From positions 176,916,274 to 176,980,273 of the forward strand of contig JALMGJ010000003.1 of the NCBI GenBank assembly GCA_023362775.1: 64,000 bases of DNA. Direction: 5' to 3'. A program made the translations under genes and the position numbers. The stretch comes from Charina bottae. Lineage: Eukaryota; Chordata; Lepidosauria; Squamata; Charinaidae. Each line of letters opens with the position of its first letter. Position 1 is the stretch's first letter. Shown piece by piece: positions 59,441-64,000 of this stretch. Under the pieces are notes generated by a model, which worked only from the letters and a program-made list of their open reading frames with translations, had not been told where the DNA came from and ran no database searches.

Positions 59441-59998
59441 TACACACACAGTGAATTAGTGTTCATCAACATCTAGAGGTCACAGATTTCTAAAATAATT
59501 TGTGAAATATTTTACTTTAGAGCTGAAATTAAAAGAGAGCAGCAGATTTCTTCTAGGAAAGAACTTTTCCTGGTACAAATTCTTTTTCTTTCTTTTGCAA
59601 ACGGATTTAAATTAGATTTTATTTCCAAGATCCCTAGTACAAGGGAGGCTGTTCCACAAAATAGGTACTGCTATGAGACGCAGCGCATCCAGGCTTCTAC
59701 CCTCCAGACCTAAAAACTCAATTATACATTTAAACTTTCTCCCCTTTTAGAACACCCCAAATCAGCTGCATGAGACAGCTGCTGATCTCCACCCTTATCT
59801 GCCATAGAACAAGAGGTGGTGCGTCATAATACAATATCTTGCATTATCCACATTGCTTTTCATTGAGATGTGGCAAAGTGTTGTCTTCAAGTGTTCCTAG
59901 TGGTTGTATAACAGCACATTGTCTAATAATAGAGACGGTCCTCCTTTTATCTGCCAGAGAACAGTACATGTGTCATAACGGAATATATTATTCATATC
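59441..59998. other. No gene seen
   Basis: Unassigned, between two parts of RTE-like sequence and a MITE. Confidence 0.5.
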
Positions 59999-60006
59999 CT
60001 CTTAAA

Positions 60007-60289
60007 TAGGCTGACCATGCATCCTGTTTTGAATGGGACAGTCCCATTTTTTTAGCATTTTTCAACTGTCCCGTCGTTTTCATAAAAATCTCAATTTTGT
60101 CCCATTTTTAAAACCCGGTGGGAACAGCGCGGAAGAAGGATCCAAGCCAGAGCGTGGACCGGGGGGCAGGGTTTGCAGGTGGGAGTCAATCGCGCAGACC
60201 AGGGGGAGGGGACCCCTGTCTTTTTCATGAATACGGACTATTACATAAGACCCCGTCCCATTTTGCCATCCTGAAATATGGTCAGCCTT
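60007..60289. mobile_element. hAT-type MITE, TAGGCTGACCAT family
   Basis: It starts TAGGCTGACCATGC and ends ATATGGTCAGCCTT (inverted), with a perfect 8-bp duplication CTCTTAAA (59999..60006, 60290..60297). The interior includes GGGGGCAGGGTTTGCAGGTG followed by a degraded CCAAT-like box, a module also found in tandem in the element at 10769. Confidence 0.88.
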
Positions 60290-60297
60290 CTCTTAAA

Positions 60298-61584
60298 GGC
60301 ATAGCAAGATACACAGAGCATTGTTCTTAAGTATTGCTGCTCGTGGGATAGCACAACTGAAGTTCACATGATGTACTGGGCAGTGAATGACTGTTTACAT
60401 GACATACTGAACCACAAGCTAGGTTAACCACATTTTAGATCAGCATGTTATGCAAATCCTGCTTGTGTGGTTAACTAAAGGTTCAATATGTCATATAAAT
60501 GCGAAAATTAGACTAATTCCGTAAGCTATGGAATAGCGTGCTATTCACATATAACCACTCTCCTTCAAGTCAAACTAAATTCACACTGATTTCATGTCCA
60601 TGTCCATATAGTTTTTATGTAATTCATCCAAAAACAACAAGGAAAGACAAACCCAGGTCAACAATCATTTTGAGTTCAATTGTTTCACTGTTTTAAGGAA
60701 GATTTCTTTGTTCCATTCTTGGAGATTATTGTACAGAATTGCTGCAAAAATATTACTCCTTTGATGAGCAGAAATGTCAGCCAGCTACACTCTACATTTT
60801 CAAAGTATTTTTATGAACTTTAGGTTTTATCAAATAAGTTTGCTGGAGGTCTTTGTAACTCTGTGGCTTTTGTTTTCTGAAACAGTCATCAGGTGAAAAA
60901 TGTGGTTAAAATGCTTAAAATACTTCTGATTACATTATTTGAGAGTGTAACATAACGATCACTTTGATTAGCAGCTGGAGTGTGTAAATGATAAACTAGG
61001 TTGTCCACACTACAAAAAGGAAAAGATGTGGCTGTTGAATTTGTATAGCATTTGAATTTTAAAAAAGCACAATTTTTGTGCTCTGAAAATGCAACAGTAG
61101 TGACACCTTGTGGTACTTAACTCACATTACATAAAGAGCATGTGTCAGTTTCAAACAAAAGTGCAAAATGAAAGGATGCACCAGGAGAAACTATAATTTA
61201 AAAAGACAATAAGGAGAAATTGGACTTTCATTGAAATCTCTAAATAAAATGTCTTAGAGAATGAGTAGTACCTTAAAATAGTGACATTTAGGATTGGGAC
61301 ACATTTATAATAAAGAATTTTGTGGCTCCTGAAAAAAATTTATTATTGCAAAGTTTCTATTTTATCAGACATTGCTTTGTGATGCCGTAACACCGCCAAT
61401 GTTACTCTTACCCTCTTGCCCCCCACAGATGCCACATTTACATCTCTACAACCTTCACCTAGATTTTGTTTTGGTTGTTAAAACAACATATCTCGTATCT
61501 AGTCCATACCTGAATCAAACTGAGTCACACTCAGTGTTTCACACTTCTGTTTCACACTTCTGAAAAATCCTATTGCATATCATT
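60298..61584. other. No gene seen
   Basis: It contains a copy of the scattered repeat near 60365-60500 (AACCACAAGCTAGGTTAACC). No gene recognised. Confidence 0.5.
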
Positions 61585-61819
61585 TTAAGAAATATTTTCA
61601 AAGTGACTCAAGCTTATTGTATGATATTCATTACATTCTTTCACATTGGTTGTTTTAAGTAGAGCAATGAACGTAAATATTACCCAATCATCTGGAATAA
61701 TCCCTGTGTCATAGATTAAAATGAAAAATTTTGTTAACACACCTTTGCCAGTTTTGTCCATTAGCTTTAATATTTTCATAGAGACACCATCAAGTCTCAC
61801 TGCCTTGCATTATTCCTTG
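61585..61819 (-). mobile_element. Old RTE-like LINE, RT part (cut by the Penelope element)
   Basis: Minus translation reads KAVRLDGVSMKILKLMDKTG, then IYDTGIIPDDWVIFTFIALL and ECNEYHTISL, matching the RTE RT motif order (DGIPAELFK, then PIPKKG and ECSNYRTVALIS in BovB). It is probably the same old copy as 58890..59440. Confidence 0.7.
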
Positions 61820-63831
61820 TGGAGTCCTTGGTGCTCTCTGAGCCTTGTTGTTTTCTTGCAGATGTTTCAGTGCCAGGCTAGGCAACATCTTCAGTGCGAA
61901 ATGGGTGTGGGACTTGCTCTCTGTTTATATACCATGGCTTGTCCTGCTTGTGTTGGTGGAGGTGGTGTTCTCCCTTTAGGAGTTCCTTGATTGGGCTGTT
62001 TTTTGCTGCTTGGTTGATTGACTGAGTTAATAGTTCCTTCATTAGGGTATATTGTGCTGTTTGATTGTTCCTCTGCTGCTAATCTTGCTGTTAATCTTTG
62101 CATATCTGGTTGTTGATTGCTGGCAAGGAGGTGTTCTGGTCTTCTGGTCTTCTGGCTTTTCTATTGTCTCTTTTGAATGGTATGTAAATGTTGTTTACCT
62201 CTATGTGTCTGTTGATGGCTGCTTTGTCTGAGTGCCAAGCTTCCAGGAATTCTCTAGCATTTTTGGATTTGGCTTGGTTTAAGATGCTCACAGTTTCCCA
62301 GTTGAAAGTATGATTAAGTCTGTCCATGTATTGTGAGATTAAGGAGTTTTCATCGTGTCTTCTGACTGCTAGTTGGTGTTCATGGATGCGTTCTGCTAGT
62401 CTTCTGTCAGTCTGTCCTACATAGTGGCTGCTACAGTCCTTACACTGTATGTTGTAGTTAACTCCTGTTTTTTCTTCTTGGGCTACTGGGTCTTTTGGGT
62501 TACTTACGATGTTCTGAAGGGTTTTGGTTGGTTTATGTACTACGGTGATGCCATGTGGTTGTAACAGTCTATTAGTAGTTTCTGAGATGTTTCTGAGATG
62601 TTTCTGATAATCCTTTTCATAGCTTCTGTTGGTTTTGCTGTGGTGGGTTGAGTGGTCAGGCACTTTTTGATAAAGTTGCGTGGATATCCATTTTGCTGGA
62701 AGATGCTATATAAGTGGTCTGTTTCCTTTTTCTGGTGTTCTGGGTTGCTGCAGTGTGTTTGTGCTTGTCTGAATAGTGTTCTTACACAGCTCCTCTTGTG
62801 TGAGGTAGGGTTATTGCTTTGGTAGTGGAGCACTTGGTTAGTGTGGGTAGATTTCCGGTAGACTTGTGTTTCTAGAATGCCCTCATTTCCTCTACTGATG
62901 AGGATGTCCAAGAAGGGTAGTGTGTTGTTGTTTTCTTCTTCCCTTGTGAATTTTATTCCTTTGAAGATGTTGTTGATGGCTTCATGTGTTTCCTCCAGTT
63001 GATCCTTTTTTATTATGACGAAGGTGTCATCTACATACCGGATCCATACTTTGGGTTGTATGTGTGGGAGTGCTATCCTTTCTAGACGTTGCATTACTAT
63101 CTCTGCTATGAGTCCTGAGAGTGGTGATCCCATAGGTGTTCCTTTGATTTGTTGGAATATTTGTCCATCAAACTGAAAGTAGGTGGTGAGGCAGAGGTTG
63201 ATGAGGTCCATGATTCTGGGTATTTTGATCTTGGTGTATCTAGTTAGGTCGGGTGTGTTGCATAGAACGGCTGCCATGGATTCAATCACTAGTGCTTGGT
63301 CTATGGATGTAAAGAGTGCAGTGACATCAAATGACACCATAATTCATCTTCATCTATTTTTAGGTCTTTGATTTTCTGGAGGCACTGTAGTGGGGAGTTG
63401 ATAGAGTATTCACTCTCCTCTGTGAGATGCCCAAGTTTTCTTGTAAGTTCTTTAGCTATGTTGTATGTGGGGGTTCCTGGTAACGATACAATTGGACAGA
63501 GCGGTATGTCGGGCTTGTGTATTTTGGGGTGTCCGTAGAAGCGTGGGATGATGGATCTGCTGCTTTTCACCCGCCTCTGTTCTTCTTTTGTGATTTGACC
63601 TTTCTTGGTTAGGTCGTTGAGGATTCTTTGACCTGGTTGTCCAGTTTCTGTATGGGATTGGTGTTTACTGGGGTGTAGGTTTCTTTGTCCTGAAGTAAGC
63701 CTTTTGTATATATTGCAATTTGTCCATAATGACGGTGGTGCGGCCTTTGTCTGCTGGGAGGATGATGATAGTTTGGTCCAGAGAGCACCAAGGACTCCAC
63801 AGTTCAACCCTGAGCTACAAATATTCTCTTC
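61820..63831 (-). mobile_element. Penelope-like element
   Basis: Flanked by an 11-bp duplication ATTATTCCTTG (61809..61819, 63832..63842). Inverted terminal sequence is visible: TGGAGTCCTTGGTGCTCTCT at the left end, and its reverse complement at about 63780..63800. The minus strand encodes an RT and a C-terminal GIY-YIG nuclease, the defining Penelope pair. It landed in the old RTE-like LINE. Confidence 0.9.
62091..63830 (-). pseudogene. Penelope RT plus GIY-YIG endonuclease, frameshifted
   Basis: Minus order: an N-terminal block IIILPADKGRTTVIMDK (different frame, near 63770), IIPRFYGHPKIHKPDIPLCP, TYNIAKELTRKL, the RT core VSFDVTALFTSID, GTPMGSPLSGLIAE, active-site YVDD (63027..63038), TLPFLDILISR, then the GIY-YIG part with C-x2-C (IQCKDCSSHYVGQT), RRLAERIHEH and a long LEAWH-containing tail ending near 62091. 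Lesions: a one-base loss near 63340 (ELMVSF expected), at least one frameshift near 63600-63700, and a frame change near 62570-62660 where two frames overlap. The enzyme would reverse transcribe the element RNA at a nicked target. This copy cannot make a whole protein. Confidence 0.88.
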
Positions 63832-64000
63832 GATTATTCCTTGTTTCAACTGCTCATATTACTTATTTTCTCAATATACTGTATATGAGCCTGTGCCTGT
63901 GTTTATATCATTATGATATGGTGCTTTTTGTCATTAAAAAATTTGTTCCACTAATACTTCCCATGTATTTTTTTTCCTTTATTCTTTTATATCAACATTT

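Overview
The window looks like vertebrate, most likely squamate reptile (lizard or snake), nuclear DNA. The reasons are young BovB (RTE) LINEs, a Sauria-type tRNA SINE whose tail resembles BovB, L2 and L1 LINE pieces, a Penelope-like element, solo LTRs, many hAT-type MITEs and an intact Tc1 transposon, all in AT-rich non-coding DNA. No operon-like or bacterial structure is present. I could not recognise a host protein-coding exon. The only host-gene signal is a CpG-rich island at about 39.2-40.5 kb, with a possible non-coding first exon on the minus strand ending in a strong splice donor at 40172/40171. If that is real, the left 40 kb would be intronic or further downstream in that gene.

Layout. 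1-3.5 kb: AT-rich, no gene seen. 3.5-6.0 kb: an old minus-strand L2 split by an L1 3' end (21-bp target duplication) and a tRNA-derived SINE. 6.4-12.2 kb: a Gypsy-like solo LTR, two solo LTRs of a second family, a LINE 3' end with a TAA tail, and a GC-rich hAT-like element with repeated CCAAT boxes. 13.4-23.5 kb: MITEs, a 49-bp minisatellite and a Sauria SINE. 24-34 kb: a 4.4-kb L2 with a nearly complete ORF2, then an older L2 cut by a nearly full-length BovB. 35.6-37.2 kb: a 1.6-kb Tc1 transposon with 199-bp inverted repeats and an intact 340-codon transposase. 39.2-40.5 kb: the CpG island. 40.9-43.9 kb: a second BovB copy, itself hit by another BovB fragment. 44-57.6 kb: MITEs, a Penelope-type inverted repeat pair, a third solo LTR, another L2 and another L1 end. 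58.9-63.8 kb: an old RTE-like LINE split by a Penelope-like element encoding reverse transcriptase and a GIY-YIG nuclease.

The most distinctive signal is one MITE family present ten times. Its ends read CAGAGCTTTCCAAACTG and its copies are flanked by 8-bp duplications (eight perfect, two with one mismatch), as expected for hAT transposons. Copies interrupt the L2 ORF2, the BovB endonuclease and a solo LTR, so the family moved after those elements. It has two unrelated interiors: one built of stacked GC-rich hairpins, the other of 56-bp tandem units. I do not recognise it as a named family. The second strong signal is that the two BovB copies share the same two stop codons in the endonuclease-to-RT region, which suggests a common defective source copied in trans.
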